Part shown: positions 11,896 through 24,073 of the stretch, one piece after another
Layout: every line of letters starts with the position of its first letter
Position numbering within the stretch: position 1 is the first letter of the stretch
Source: Sipunculus nudus
Lineage: Eukaryota > Annelida > Sipuncula > Golfingiida > Sipunculidae
Direction: 5' to 3'
DNA: 64,000 nt
NCBI GenBank assembly: GCA_026874595.1
Contig: CM049320.1
Coordinates: 53,905,070 to 53,969,069 of the forward strand
Notes under the pieces: generated by a model
Database searches by the model: none
The model's input: the letters and a program-made list of their open reading frames with translations, nothing else
What the model was told of the DNA's origin: nothing
Translations under genes and position numbers: made by a program

Positions 11896-12994
11896 GTGTG
11901 CTATATTTTAAGATTTTTATTTGAAATATATGGGAGGTATAAAAATATAGGGGTTAATTTTGACGTGAGCATTACGGGTAGGAAAATTTCAAAATTCTAT
12001 ATTCAGTGTTTAGAACTAAAGTCTAGGTTTACCTCATGTGTACCAGATAATACAGAAAGTATATATCGACAGCCTTTATGGAACAATAAAAATATAATAG
12101 TGAATGGGAGATCTACTTATGAAAGTTATTTAGATAAATTAGGAATTAAATATATATATCATCTGTATAAGCAAAATGGTTGTAAAAAAGAATTAAGTGA
12201 TATTATACCGCACTCTTGTATGGAGTATAAAATATATTTTATACTTTAGCTAGCTATTCAGAAGGCTGTGCCAACAAATTGGAAACAACAGATTATATCA
12301 AAAGAAATACCTTCCACAATATATAATTGCAATTCTGAGGATGTTATTATCCCAGTACAGAACAAAATGCTGCACTTGAGAAGTATTTGTTTCTACCATG
12401 TGTATAATCATATTATAAATACAAAAAAGGGAAAACCAGTAAACAAAATAAAGCTTCAGAGGGAAACAAACAATGACTTGAGCTGGAAAGAAGCAGTTAA
12501 ATTAGTATATATTGTTACCTTAGATATGTATATGCGACATTTACAGTTTAAAATTCTTCATAATGTCTTAGCGGTTAATGAGAAACTCTTCATATGGAAA
12601 ATCTCGGTTACTGAGAGATGTTCTTATTGCTTCATTCAAAAGGAAACTGTTTCCATCTATTTTGTGAGTGTCATATAGGGCAGTCACATTTTATGGACAA
12701 ATAAAGAATTGGGTTAAGAAAGTAGGTATTGATATGCCTCAATTACAGGACAATTTAATATATGTTGGATGTGAGAAAAATGAACTCAAATGTCTCCTTT
12801 ATATGTTGATATTAATTTATAAATATATTTTGTATAAATATCGTAAGGATGTTGATGTTCCATCTTTTGTAACATTTTTTTATCATGAGGAAAATATGGA
12901 ATTATTAGAGCGCAAAGTGGCGGAGAAGAAAATGATGTTAGACCTACTTGATGACAAATGGGGTAAATTAATGCCTCTGTTAAGAATCAGATGA
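11896..12994 (+). pseudogene. LINE ORF2 C-terminal region
   Basis: Three open pieces (11896-12249, 12268-12678 and 12668-12994) continue the ORF2 protein. The middle one has SWKEAV, then HLQFKILHN and a CSYC half of a cysteine pair, resembling the zinc-knuckle-like C-terminal region of L1/Tx1 elements. The last piece is a Lys/Glu-rich helix that ends at 12994, probably the true ORF2 stop region. The other cysteine/histidine pair is hard to place because of frame damage. Confidence 0.7.
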
Positions 12995-13160
12995 TATGTA
13001 ATTGAATGTAATAAGTATGTAACCCCCTATTCTTTGTATAAAAATTATGTCGACTGTCACATGCAAAAAATATGTTATATACACTATCACATGCATGTTC
13101 AACTTTGAGGGTCTGTCTTTGATGAAAAAAAATCCCAAACAATAAAAAATTATTAAGGGG

Positions 13161-15153
13161 AAATTAATCTGAGACAACCCTCTAGAGAGGAAGAAAAAAA
13201 GAGTTATTCTGTATATATATATTCGTAAAGCGACACATTAATTAGAGTGACCTCTCCGGTAAATATACGGTTGATATATATGTTATACATTTTGTTCAGT
13301 GTCTAGGGCCATATAGCTTCTAATATTTAGAATTAAAAAAATATGCGCATTTTATTTGTTTAAGTCACACGTGTAAATGAAAATTTAAATAAAATGAACA
13401 TATTTCTATTAACGTCTTCGATTAAAACATTCATCAGTGAGTAAATACTATAATATCATTTAAACTTGTTAAAGTCATATATAGCCCATTAATCAATATA
13501 TAGTATAAAATCTGTATTCGATTTCTGTCACACTATCTGAAAATTATTTAGTAATTTTCCTTATTGCTGGATCTATGAAGATTTCCTAAGTTGTATAGAA
13601 AGTATAATATAACTGTAAAGCTATAACTGAAGTTAAATAAAATTTTTTTTGGTTTATATTATGGAAAATTATAGCAAATGTTCTGGTAGGTCCGTCCGTC
13701 AGTGCCGGAGCCATACAGGTGCAATACAGGTACGGACTGGGCAACAGGGATTCAGATGGGACGATGGTATAAAGGTCAAGCTAACGTATTCCAAAACTCA
13801 TTAATTTATCATATAACACAATTGCCCATAAAAAATAGATAAGATTTTACATAAACTGAACCCAATTTCTGGAGAAATAACTTTCTTTCTGTTTATTTTT
13901 CCACAAAAAAATAGTTCGTGTTAAATATTAGATCAAAAACTATAGGCATACCTATGAACGAGTGCTGTCAACGCGGCAGTGACTTCACACACAGAGAAAT
14001 CCCCTGTGACCAAAACTTCTAGATCTCATCAGTAGCTTAATTAGTATTTCTGACACTGTCAACCCCAAAGATTCAGAGAAGAATAAAAACAACATGTTTT
14101 GCTAGATTTGAGTAATTTCTAAATTTGTATGTAACGTCACACTTTGCACAATCAGTCACATCTGAATCAGGGCCCAGTCTCTGTTCTTGATATATCCTCC
14201 ATGCACAAGCATAACATGACCGCTTGTTGGTTCAATGGTTGAACAAATGTTTTTTTATACCGTTGGGCCGAGTGTATTAACTTTCGACCACTTTCAGTCA
14301 TATTTGCAGGGCCTGTGTCTCTCACCAGGGCGCCCCTGGAAAGAGTTCCCATATATATGTGCGTGTGTGTTTGTGTTTGTGTGTCCGGCTGTGCCCTTCC
14401 GCGCGTCTATGCATGGGACATGCCGGAACTTTAAGCAAAGCTGTAGCCGGGCCAGGACATGTATATCAGCAGCCTATATAAGGGCCTTTATTCACGTGTA
14501 TACATATAGACCACCGTTTGATCAATCTGACCTTTTGCAGAGCAATTTCATTTTGTTATATATACCACAAAATATATACTATAGTATATGCAATTTCACA
14601 CAAAAAGTTGTTATCTTAATATATATAAATACATTTTAAAAACATTTCCTCGTTAAATGGATGGGTTAAACAATGTCATCGGATTTAAAGGGTGGATTAT
14701 ATCATATAAACTGTGTTATATTCACCAGACACGCATTAAAGAAATATCTTGTTAGCATGCAGATAGCTGAAAAGCTTGTCCCAGCTCGGAAAGACAAACA
14801 ACTTTGTGGTAATATATATGAAAAACTTCAATTAATTCACTAGTGTATTTGAGGAATTGTACAACACTGTTTTATTAGCCTAAATTGTCAGTTATTTACT
14901 CAGATTTTACGGATTTCAAAAAAGATTTTAATTTCCTGTAACAAAATTGACAAATTATACTTCTTAATGTAGGGGCCTTAAACTGTGGCGGATGTTGGAT
15001 GTATAATATGGTGTGCCCCAACCCCTCCCGATTCCCGATTGAAAATAAGGGATGGAGGGTGGCGTTGGGGTGGGAGGCTTAATGTCAGGCTTTATGACAA
15101 CTTATGAACCCTTTACATGTTATGCGTTCGGGTAATAATTCAGGATAATATAT

Positions 15154-15159
<6 letters not shown>
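13161..15159. other. Non-coding stretch, nothing clearly recognised
   Basis: AT-rich DNA with a short GT-rich tract near 14360-14385. ORFs here lack domain character. No element ends were identified. Confidence 0.5.

Positions 15160-15207
<48 letters not shown>
15160..15207. repeat. TA microsatellite
   Basis: About 24 uninterrupted TA units. Confidence 0.95.
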
Positions 15208-15209
<2 letters not shown>

Positions 15210-15977
15210 CTTTTAAGTGCTGGGAGCGATGACGTATGTCGTAAAGACTATTTTTCCCGAGGAATTTGCCCGGGTTCTATCACAGCGCCATTTATCATAA
15301 ATTACGCCAGTGCATTTGGCAACATGTCAACTCGGCCCATAGAAAACCCCTTCTGCATAAACCCTGACATGTGCCAATAACTTATAATGATATTAACGAA
15401 CAACAACAACATTATAATGATAAAAATCATAACAATAATAATAAAAATAATAATAATGATAATAATAAATGATTCATCATATGTATCATATAAATTCGGC
15501 TGATAAAAATGGTATAAAAACGTAAATGATCTAGAATCAGCGACAAAGACCCCCTACCTTGCCCCATTGGCGCCGGGGCGGTCTTAGAAATTGTTCTGAA
15601 ATTGTCCTGACCCCCCCCCCTTTTGGAGTCTAAACAATTTTTTTTTTCAAATCAAATGTGCGACCCTGACCCTCTCCTTCCGCGTACCAGAGGGCCCTTT
15701 TTAAGGTTTTCTTCCAGTCTTCTTCGGCGTCATCTTAAACAAATCCTGGATCTGGGATTGGCAGGGCAAAATTAAAAAAAAAACAATGTTTCGATAAGCT
15801 GTGACTATTTTATTTTATTACATTATCCTCAAAGTATGCTTTATTTTAAGGTTACATCAATTTTAATTTTAGGATTAGTGATTATGTTTCTGCACTAAGC
15901 GAGTTTTTTATCTATGAACTTATGAGTATTATTTATTAAGTAAGATATTTGAATAAATTTCAAGTAATTATATCACT
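15208..15977. other. Non-coding stretch
   Basis: Contains an imperfect AAT/ATA-rich simple repeat (about 15385-15470) and a C-run near 15610. No gene was seen. Confidence 0.5.
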
Positions 15978-17110
15978 GTATCGCCAGACAAAGTCTGGAT
16001 ATACTATGGTTTAAGCACGGTTGAGCCGCCGCCGCCGCAGAGATTTCGTTTGGACGTGGTAAATCAAAAAAATTTCACGGATCTTTAATTACCAAACTTG
16101 ACATGTGCATAGATATGGGTGAGAGAACTAAGCCTATTTAAAATAGGGTCATGACCTTTACTAGGAGAGTGACCTTGACCTTGAATAGGTCCATTTTTGG
16201 GGAAACCCAGACAAATTCTTAAATATCTCAAGAAGTCTTGCATGGGTTGATCCAAAAATCAACTTGACCGAAGATCTTGGATAGTGTTGTCATGTACCGG
16301 AAACTGGTGGTGCCACCTGTTATCCTTTTCTTGTTTTCGTGTTGTTTAATACCCCCTTCGTTGCAACTTAATAATACTGTGAGCATTATAAGTAAAAAAA
16401 TAATGGACAGATTTCTTTCAAATTATGCATATATATAGACATGGGTTATTGGATGATGTATTTTTAAATTGGGGTCATGACCTTTCCTTTGAGAGTGGCC
16501 TTGACCTTGAAAATTGCCATATATGGTTAAAATCACACAAAATCATAATTATCTCAGTAAGGGATGCATGGACTGGTCAAAAAATCAAATTGACTTAAGA
16601 CCTTGGATAGCTTTGTCTTTTCCAGAAGACAGGTGGTGCCACCTTCTGTCTTTCTCTTGTTTTCGTACCTTTTAATAGCCAATCATTCCCACTTGACAGT
16701 ACTGTGAGCATTAAATTTTGTACATTGATCTTGGATACCTCCATCTTGTTTTCAAGACTGGTGGCGCCATCTGCAATCGTTTGCCGTGGCGTCCACCTGT
16801 ACATGTGCTTTGGGTAAAAATTGCTCATATCTCTGCAGTGGTTCAAGGGATTGGTCTGAAATTTGACATGTTCAACCATCTTTGAAAGTTTTGTCGTAAA
16901 CCAAACAGGTGGCGCCACCTACCTTCCCGGTTTTTGTAGAATAAATTAATACCCTTTTCTTAGGAGTGATTTTCTCTATTGGCCTGAAATTGTACATATC
17001 TATAGATCTTGGACTCCTCCATCTTGTACATAACTGGTGGTGCCATCTGCAATCGTTTTGCCGTTGCGTCCATCTGTACATGTGCTTTCAGTGAAAATTG
17101 CTTTTATCTC
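15978..17110 (-). mobile_element. Family B element, inverted and truncated, with tandem core
   Basis: Read on the minus strand, the right end is at about 15978, with a perfect 3' hairpin CCAGACTTTGTCTGG (15987-16001) preceded by a GCG-rich run at 16028-16038. The same order (GCG run, CATAGTATCC, hairpin, GGCG-ATACA) ends the plus-strand element at 26370-26451, so both are one family. The interior has tandem segments with about a 275-bp repeat: GGTGG(C/T)GCCATCTGCAATCG occurs near 16760 and 17036. GGTGG(C/T)GCCACC palindromes lie at 16306, 16632 and 16908. No 5' hairpin was found, so this copy looks 5'-truncated. It is non-coding. Confidence 0.65.
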
Positions 17111-17512
17111 TTGCGTGGTTCAAAATGTTAGTCTGAAGTTTGGCATGTCCTCTCATCGTGGAAAATTTTCTCGTAGACCAGACAGGTCTCCCCTTTTCAT
17201 AAGAGTGATTCCCTGTATTGGCCCCCATATTTGGTGAAAAATATTGTTTCTCCATTAGCCTGATGCTAAGAGCAGATACACATATATATATATATCTTTG
17301 GATTTCTGTAAACGTTGGTCTACGTACGGCCCTGAAATACACACATTTGCATGACTGGTCAAATTATCGATGCCGTTCTGACACTATAAGACCGCTGATC
17401 TAATAAAGAATAACAACAGGTCTGTATTTCATCTTGCGTAGCTTGCTTCTGTCACAGGCCCTTGAAATCAAACATGTCTATATAACCCCTATATTTAGCC
17501 TTATGCTACACA

Positions 17513-17550
17513 TAGTAATATAAAGACACTGCAGTGTCTCTATATTACTA
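17513..17550. repeat. 38-bp near-perfect palindrome
   Basis: The two halves of TAGTAATAT...ATATTACTA are complementary around the centre ACACTGCAGTGT, with one mismatched position pair. A second hairpin, CCGGAA with TTCCGG, follows at about 17575-17594. It is not assigned to a family; it could be the terminal hairpin of another element. Confidence 0.8.
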
Positions 17551-17626
17551 TAAACGTGTTGCAAAATTTTGCGGCCGGAACTCCCTTATTCCGGACCTGG
17601 TGATCTTTCTTTAGGTTTTTCATTAG

Positions 17627-18098
17627 TAGTGCTGAAACGGGTACAAAAAGTTGGACTCGAGTACCCGATAGGCAATACCCGACTCGGACTCGAGTAATCG
17701 TTACCATGGCAACGCTGTAAAGTTAAACGGATATCTTTTTATCGATGCAAAAAATACATATAAATTTGACTCCGTGACGGCCTAACTTTATCCAAAAGAA
17801 GGAATAGATATAAATACTAAAATTAAACAGAGTGGAAAAATCCATTCGGAAGCATATATAACTCATAAATGTAAGTCTCTTCGAAATAAACTGTATACAG
17901 TATGATTTTTACTTTGATAATGAAAAAATAGGCCGCGACTGCCAGTAAATTTGCAGTTATATTCATGTATATAAGTGTAAGTTATATTCATATTCATATA
18001 TGCATGTACATACATGAGTACTCGAGTCCGAATTTTGGACTCGAGTACTCGGTAAGTATTACCCAGAATCGAGTACTCGAGTACTCCTTTCAGCCATA
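17627..18098. mobile_element. Non-autonomous hAT-type element with 8-bp target duplication
   Basis: A perfect 8-bp direct repeat TTCATTAG flanks it (17619-17626 and 18099-18106). The ends are inverted: TAGTGCTGAAACGG at the left, and TATGGCTGAAAGGA when the right end is reverse-complemented. An 8-bp duplication and GCTGAAA-type ends fit hAT. Subterminal regions carry repeated ACTCGAGTAC-type motifs on both sides, probably transposase-binding sites. There is no transposase ORF in 472 bp, so it would need a helper. Confidence 0.85.
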
Positions 18099-18120
18099 TT
18101 CATTAGTCCTCCTTGGTTGG

Positions 18121-18140
18121 ACCCCCCCCCCCCCCCCCCC
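18121..18140. repeat. C homopolymer run
   Basis: About 20 consecutive C residues. Similar runs occur near 33600, 46806, 53541, 54687 and 57678. Confidence 0.9.
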
Positions 18141-18559
18141 TTTCCTGAATCCTGGATCCGCCCCTGGTTAAATTTTATAATTCCTGAAATAGATCTACTT
18201 GAAATAGAACACACAGCAGAAAAAAAATTCATTTATATTTTCTCACCAATCTAAAAAATGCTAAAGTTTTACTTTTTGCGGAACTCCTCGTGCAAAATTC
18301 TCACCAATATGTGCCGCCCAGGGCGGTCAACTATAGGTACCCGGTGTGCCACTTCCCAGAATAACGGTACCGCTGTTTTTTAAGCTCTAATGAATTCATT
18401 ATTACAATAATTATAGTTGATTATACAGTTCATGCCTATTGGGTTTTCATAATTAAATAAATATATTATAATGATAAGCGTCTTCGACAAGTTAATTTGA
18501 CAAATTTCCACGACCCAATTTTCAAGTCCATAAATTACTTGACACTGCGCGTAAACTTC

Positions 18560-18693
18560 CGGGCCAAACAAAGTCACGACAAAACAACTTCACAATATTC
18601 ACAATATCGCTATCAGTTGACAGCTCACCCGGACGTGAACACAGGCATGCTGGTATCCACGAAATAGAGAGAATTTTCCAAAACTTCCAACAT
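18560..18693 (+). other. Weak candidate for an upstream non-coding exon
   Basis: A less AT-rich segment ends CCAACATG followed by GTATGT, a good donor. The host gene at 34058 opens with an acceptor and 5' untranslated sequence, so an exon must lie upstream, and this is one possible place. No promoter signal or transcript supports it, and reading its ATG into 34058 gives a short ORF that stops. Treat it as a guess. Confidence 0.15.
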
Positions 18694-18988
18694 GGTATGT
18701 CCTGATAGTTTACCTCTTTAACTAAGTTGCACTTCGTTTTCAACTTATGATTATCTCTGCCTAGTTAAGTTCTGCGAAGTTTTACTTCTATAAAACTTGG
18801 TAGTACTTAGACCAATGTGTGTTTTTTCTATGTGATGTACACAGTGTGAACGGAACCACAGGCTGTGGCACAGCTGGGTCAAGTTCTATTTTTGCATCTT
18901 TTTTTTGTGATAACGGTCTCTCAGTTTTGACATGAGAGATAACAGTTTAATTATGTGTGTATTTGCCTTTGTGCAAGGCTGCGAATTA

Positions 18989-19011
18989 CGGGGGGGGGGG
19001 GGGGGGGGGGG
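18989..19011. repeat. G homopolymer run
   Basis: More than 20 consecutive G residues, followed by a GT run near 19041-19060. Confidence 0.9.
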
Positions 19012-19184
19012 GGATGTTATTTCAGTTATGAAATCTGGCAATGTGTGTGTGTGTGTGTGGGGGTAATGTTGCTTCTTGGTTTCATTTAAAGTTAAAGTCT
19101 AAACTAAATGCTTTCAAGTTTAAAATAGGCTCATAACCATATCAAACTGGAAGTTCACAAGAGAAATTAAGGCTGTATCTGCAC

Positions 19185-20682
19185 CAGGGCCCTGTGTGGG
19201 GCCGGTTTTGCCCCGCAGCCCATGGTCCCCCGCGGGCCCCCCGTGTAGGAATCTTTGCGGGGCGGGCTACATCTAAGAAAGTGTGGGGTGGGGCGGGCCG
19301 AAATGAAGTCTGTGCGGGGCGGGGCGGGCTGCAGGTTGATGATCTTGCAGTTCAGTAAAACATGAATATAAAACTAAACTTTAATAAAAACTATCATTTG
19401 AAAAAATTGGTATTTTTGTATAAAATGTTTTCAGGTGTCTGTAAAAATAGTAATATGAAAAGATAAATTTGAGAGAAAAAAATTAATTTATTCCTGTTTA
19501 CCCCTTACACTGAATGACAGTGTCTTTTCTAGGTCTAACGTCAATTTGTTATACAAAATAGATGATGCATCATTAATCTGAAATCTAGACTTTAAACAAT
19601 TATCCTTGCAATGGGAGCTGGTCTTTACTTTGTATAAAGTTACCTGGCCTGATGTTTTATATAGACTGTAACCCTGTACTTGTGTCATGTCTCCCATATT
19701 ATATAATATGGCTGGGAGTGAAGCAAGGGCTTAATTGCCTTTGATCTTGTAATAGACAGTGTGTGGCTACAGCTGGCTCTGTAGGTGACTCAATTGACCT
19801 GGAACTGCCTAAGGCAGACTTCTTATCTAATTGTAACTCCATGTGCTGTCTAATTGTAACTGACATTGACCATTGGCTGGTCAAACCCCTTTTTGGTCAC
19901 AGCATAATGTGTTGATGATTGCTATAAGAAACAAGGCTCTGGCCATGTCTAGATCTCAATGAACATCCTAAACCTAAAGCCACATTGATCAGATTACCCC
20001 TTTACTCCCTTTACCTGATTGGTCTCAGTTTCAGCTAATTAGCAGATTATGACTGAAATAATTTAACCAGCAACAGATCTCAGTAGTTTGATGGCTTGTG
20101 ATCAGCCAATACTAAAGGGTACCTTTGTAAAGTGTATTACACATACTTTGAAGAAGTCTAAATTTTATTCTTTACTTTCTTAATATATTTAAGTAGAAAA
20201 AGACACAATAAACCAAAGGTTTGTTTTTTTCCCCTGTAAAATATGAAAACATATTTAAGGTGTGTTAAATTATTATGTATATATTAAATCCATCTAACCA
20301 ATCAAACATGTCTTTAAAAATATTTCATGAATTATGGTTTGAATTATTGCAAAAACGTATTTAAATTAATTTTTCATTCCAATCATCAAACATTTCATAT
20401 ATATTAATAATAAGCGTGTCTTATATATGTAAAAAATATGTAAAATATCTGTAATATGTAAACCTTTGGATCTGATAACTATGTTTAATTATTTTGCGGG
20501 CTGGACTGCGGGCCAGAAACTTATAAAATGTGGGGCGGGGCGGGTGCAGGCTGAAAGAATCATAGTAACGGCGGGGTGGGGCGGGCTAAATTTATTTCTT
20601 TGATTGCGGGGCGGGCTGCAGGCTGACAGGGCATGATGCGGGGCGGGTGCGGGTTCAATTTTTCAGCCCGCGCAGGGCCCTA
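19185..20682. mobile_element. Non-autonomous hAT-type element, GC-rich ends, 8-bp target duplication
   Basis: The 8-bp duplication ATCTGCAC flanks it (19177-19184 and 20683-20690). The left end is CAGGGCCCTGTG and the reverse-complemented right end is TAGGGCCCTGCG, hAT-like inverted ends. Next to both ends lie clusters of GGGGCGGGC-type repeats (19195-19330 and 20500-20665), in contrast to an AT-rich middle without a coding frame. At 1.5 kb it is larger than a typical MITE; the internal sequence is unidentified. Confidence 0.85.
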
Positions 20683-20690
20683 ATCTGCAC

Positions 20691-21377
20691 CAACTGACAA
20701 ATAATCCAGATTATGAATTGGTTTACTTTGTCTGCATTAGGCCATTAATCCACACAATAAGCCACAGAACATGAAATGGATCTGTTGCATCTTCTTGACT
20801 GCCTGTATACTGCCAAACAGCTAGACACAGGATAACACCATTTTTACCCCATTCGTTTTGTATTTCATGGTTTCGGTAGCAACTATAAACATGAACTGAC
20901 CTTTTTCTGAAGCTGTCAGTGAGTTTAGTAGGGCTTAAGAAGAAAAGTCGAATGGGCACACTTAAAGACCTCACTGGGAGCCTCACTGACTGTTGATTGA
21001 CAGCCAGATTTTTGTTGCATTTTGTTTCAAGGGGCCAAGCTCTGAAGAGTGATGCGCCAGCACAGGGTAATAAACACCTGGTTACAAGGGCACGGGTGGT
21101 GTGTAGTTTGAGGCTTATATTGTAGAAACTCTCACTGTATAGCTATCGGACTCAATATATGGCAGAGGCTAATAATAATGAGTCTGATTAAATTGGATTA
21201 GCAGCCTAAAACTTGGCCATTATGACTAACATTATGTTTATGGTAGGGTTATGTCACACAGGTCAAGAATGTAACCTTGTAGGTCAGACCCTAGTCACAG
21301 TCACATAAAGCATTAAAAATTGTAATTGAGTATATTCATGATGTAACTTTGAGAATTGCCCCTGAATTAGGCCAGTC
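20691..21377. other. Non-coding stretch, nothing recognised
   Basis: No ORF with domain character and no element ends were identified. Confidence 0.4.
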
Positions 21378-21670
21378 TTAAAGGTGCCCATTCACCTGCA
21401 TTTTGAAATAGAATTTATGTGATTTCCGGCTTGCCCTGTGTAAATATTAAAGATCTGAGGGTGATTTTGGTTGTGAAAAGTTCTTATGAGGTCTTCATGC
21501 AGGATTTATAACTTGTTTGTCAACAAAATGTTTGTAAACACAGCAATGTTGACAAACAGGAAAAACATGTAACCTTACAAGGTGGTAGGTTGCATATATG
21601 CGATGGTAGAAAGGTCACTTGTTACAAAATGCCATTTGCAAAGCTCTGGCTTGTCTGAGTTGCTGCTAGA
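21378..21670 (+). mobile_element. Family D element, partial
   Basis: It starts TTAAAGGTGCCCATTCACCT and matches the reverse complement of 39400-39713 along most of its length, including the block ACCTTACAAGGTGGTAGG. The far end was not found in this copy. Confidence 0.7.
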
Positions 21671-22345
21671 TGCGCTTGTTGAATTTGTTTTGATTATTTT
21701 GGTGGGCCCCCAATTATTATAAACACATTGATATAAACAAAATAGGCAGCCTATGAATGGTGATATCCATGTTTTCTCTTCTATTTTTTTATAAAAGCTC
21801 CAAATACCTTCAGTTTATAATGGTCAAATAGGTAACAAAAATTTGTTTGGGGTTTCACTAACCAACTAAAAATCCATGAGAAAGGTAGGATTTTTTTTTT
21901 AATTTTCATGCTTTTTTATTGGCATCCAAACAGTGTTTTCTGCGTCTGGAAAGGGGATCAGTTCTGCCGCCAAACACCAATGAATACCACCAAACAATGC
22001 AAACAAAAGCCAAATAATGCTAAACACTGCCAAACAACACAAAAATTAGTGCCTGTCATTGCGCATGAAAGTCATGTCTCAACGGTTCTGAGAGACGGCA
22101 TGCAGAATGTCTTGAAGTCCACAAAAACACCCATAAACACTGTCAAACTGCATGGCGGTGCCTTTACTGCATATATTTTACTGAATAACTAATAGCGATG
22201 CACAAGGATGGGTGTGACAGATAATACTGAAAAAAGTTTTTCGGCTGGGCTTTTTCTGTCATATGTTTTGGAAACCCGCAACAGAGGATTTTTAAAGACT
22301 AGCCTTTTAATTTTTATCCTTCATTAGTACAAATATCCATAAAAA

Positions 22346-22440
22346 AATGTAACCTTACAAGGTGGTAGGTTGCATATATGCGACGGTAGAAAGGTCACTT
22401 GTTACAAAAGGCTTTTGCAAAGCTCTGGCTTATCTGAGTA
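22346..22440 (+). repeat. Family D fragment
   Basis: Nearly identical to 21562-21660, from TGTAACCTTACAAGGTGG to AAAGCTCTGGCTT, 784 bp downstream and in the same orientation. The DNA between does not match. It may be a partial duplication or a second insertion. Confidence 0.75.
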
Positions 22441-22860
22441 TCAAATGTATTTGAGAACTTGTTCCTTCTTAATAACACAACTCGAGATTACACCATTTAT
22501 GACCCCAAAAAAGTCTTGTTTGTCTTTCTCAGTTTTGATCAGTGATCACAAGCAACATTAAATGTATTAATAGCCCCAATTTAAGCATTTAATAACCTTT
22601 GTACCAGAGTTATCCCCTCTTAACTTAAAGACAGAACATTGATGCATTAAGACTTGTATAACATAATGATATGGAGTTACGTACTTCAGGGCCACAAAGA
22701 TAGATGTTTTTGTAAGTACATCTATCTTTTGAACTGTAGATATAGTCAGTATTAATATAGTCATTTGACCACAAAATGCAACAGTGGCTGAATTCTAAGT
22801 TTGATTCAAGCAGCTAGGCCAGGCAGTTAGGAAGAAAAAGAGGAATTGCATTACCCTTAA

Positions 22861-23580
22861 TTATGTCTCTCCCCCTCCTGGGGAGACATGCTGTCAGAGG
22901 AGACATGTTGTTTTCACTATTTCATTGCTGTCATCGTCAGTCGTCTTCTGTTGGATATCTTTTGAATGGCTGCATATTTTCCTCCAAAACTTTACACACT
23001 GAGGGTTCCCACAATATTTTTAGATGAAACATGGTGACCTTGACCTTCATCTTCAAGGTCAAATCTGCCAAAATGTTATTTTTTTGTAAACCCCATAACT
23101 TCTGAAGTATTCCAGTGAAGTGTTCAAGATTTGTCCCTACAACCTTCTAGAAGGAGTTTGAAAACCAGTGACCTTGACTTTCTTCTTCAAGGTCAAAGCT
23201 GCCAAAATGTAAAATGTTTAGGGTTATTTTGTGAACATGATTACTTTTGAAGGGCTGCATCTTTTCCACCTAAATTTGACACACTGATGGTTCCTGCTTG
23301 AATCTCAGACAAGTTCGAAACCTGGTTCGAAAAATTATTGTTAAGCCCATAACTTTTGAAGTATTTCACATTTTGTCCTCCAACTCGGACAATGATTGTT
23401 CCTACAAAATTCTCTAAGGAGTTTGGAAGCTTGTGACCTGAACCAGTATCTTCAAGGTCAATGAGACAAATTATAGTTATTGTCTTGTGAACGCAATAAC
23501 TTTTGAAGGGTTGAATATTTTCCTTCCAAATTTGCAACCTCTTATTTTTTCCTACCAAAATCTTGGATGAGTTTGTTGCT
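22861..23580 (+). mobile_element. Tandem-core repeat element with 5' hairpin (family H)
   Basis: It opens with a hairpin at 22863-22889 (ATGTCTC and CCCC pairing with GGGGAGACAT, one bulged base). The interior repeats at about 290 bp: TTTTGAA(T/G)GGCTGCAT recurs near 22967 and 23247. TGACCTTGACCTT (23035) and CAAGGTCAAA (23054) recur near 23168 and 23188. Non-coding. The 3' end is unclear and may lie near 23660. Confidence 0.55.
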
Positions 23581-23977
23581 TGACAGGGCCAGATCTCTCA
23601 CTGTGTCTTCATTGATATATCCTATATGCAAACGTGTGAGGGGGGTGATATCTGTTTTTGAATGTGCTAAAATAAGCGCCATTCTAGTTTCATTTTGACA
23701 AGTGCTCCTTTCACTTGATCAACTCTTGCTAGCCTAACTGTCATGACAGGGTGCTTGTGAAATACAGCTCTGTGAGTATCATACCAATGAAGTTTTTGCT
23801 GACACTCTTATCAGTTGTTTATCAATGCTGAGGAAATGCCAAAGATAGAGAAGAAACATGGTGCTACATGAGTCATTACATTTCTAATTTATCCGTAATT
23901 TAATGTCAGTTATTTGGACCTGAGATTCGTCACTTCTGTGAGCGTTTGAAGCCATTTATGAGGAGTTATAAAAAGAG

Positions 23978-23978
<1 letters not shown>

Positions 23979-24071
<93 letters not shown>
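23979..24071. repeat. Long TA microsatellite
   Basis: About 46 uninterrupted TA units, among the longest in the window. Confidence 0.97.

Positions 24072-24073
<2 letters not shown>

Larger units (their letters stand above)
9230..13160 (+). mobile_element. Degenerate L1/Tx1-type non-LTR retrotransposon (LINE)
   Basis: The order is APE-type endonuclease, reverse transcriptase with its C-terminal region, then an A-rich 3' untranslated tail of about 160 bp. Motif style (TLNVRGL, SWRPISLLN, RQGDPLAPYLF, FADD, and a C-terminal block around HLQFKILHN) suits the L1/Tx1 group. ORF1 was not identified. Many stops and frameshifts show an old copy. The 3' end is put near 13160 from an AATAAAAAATTATTAA tail; the exact end is uncertain. 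Confidence 0.85.
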
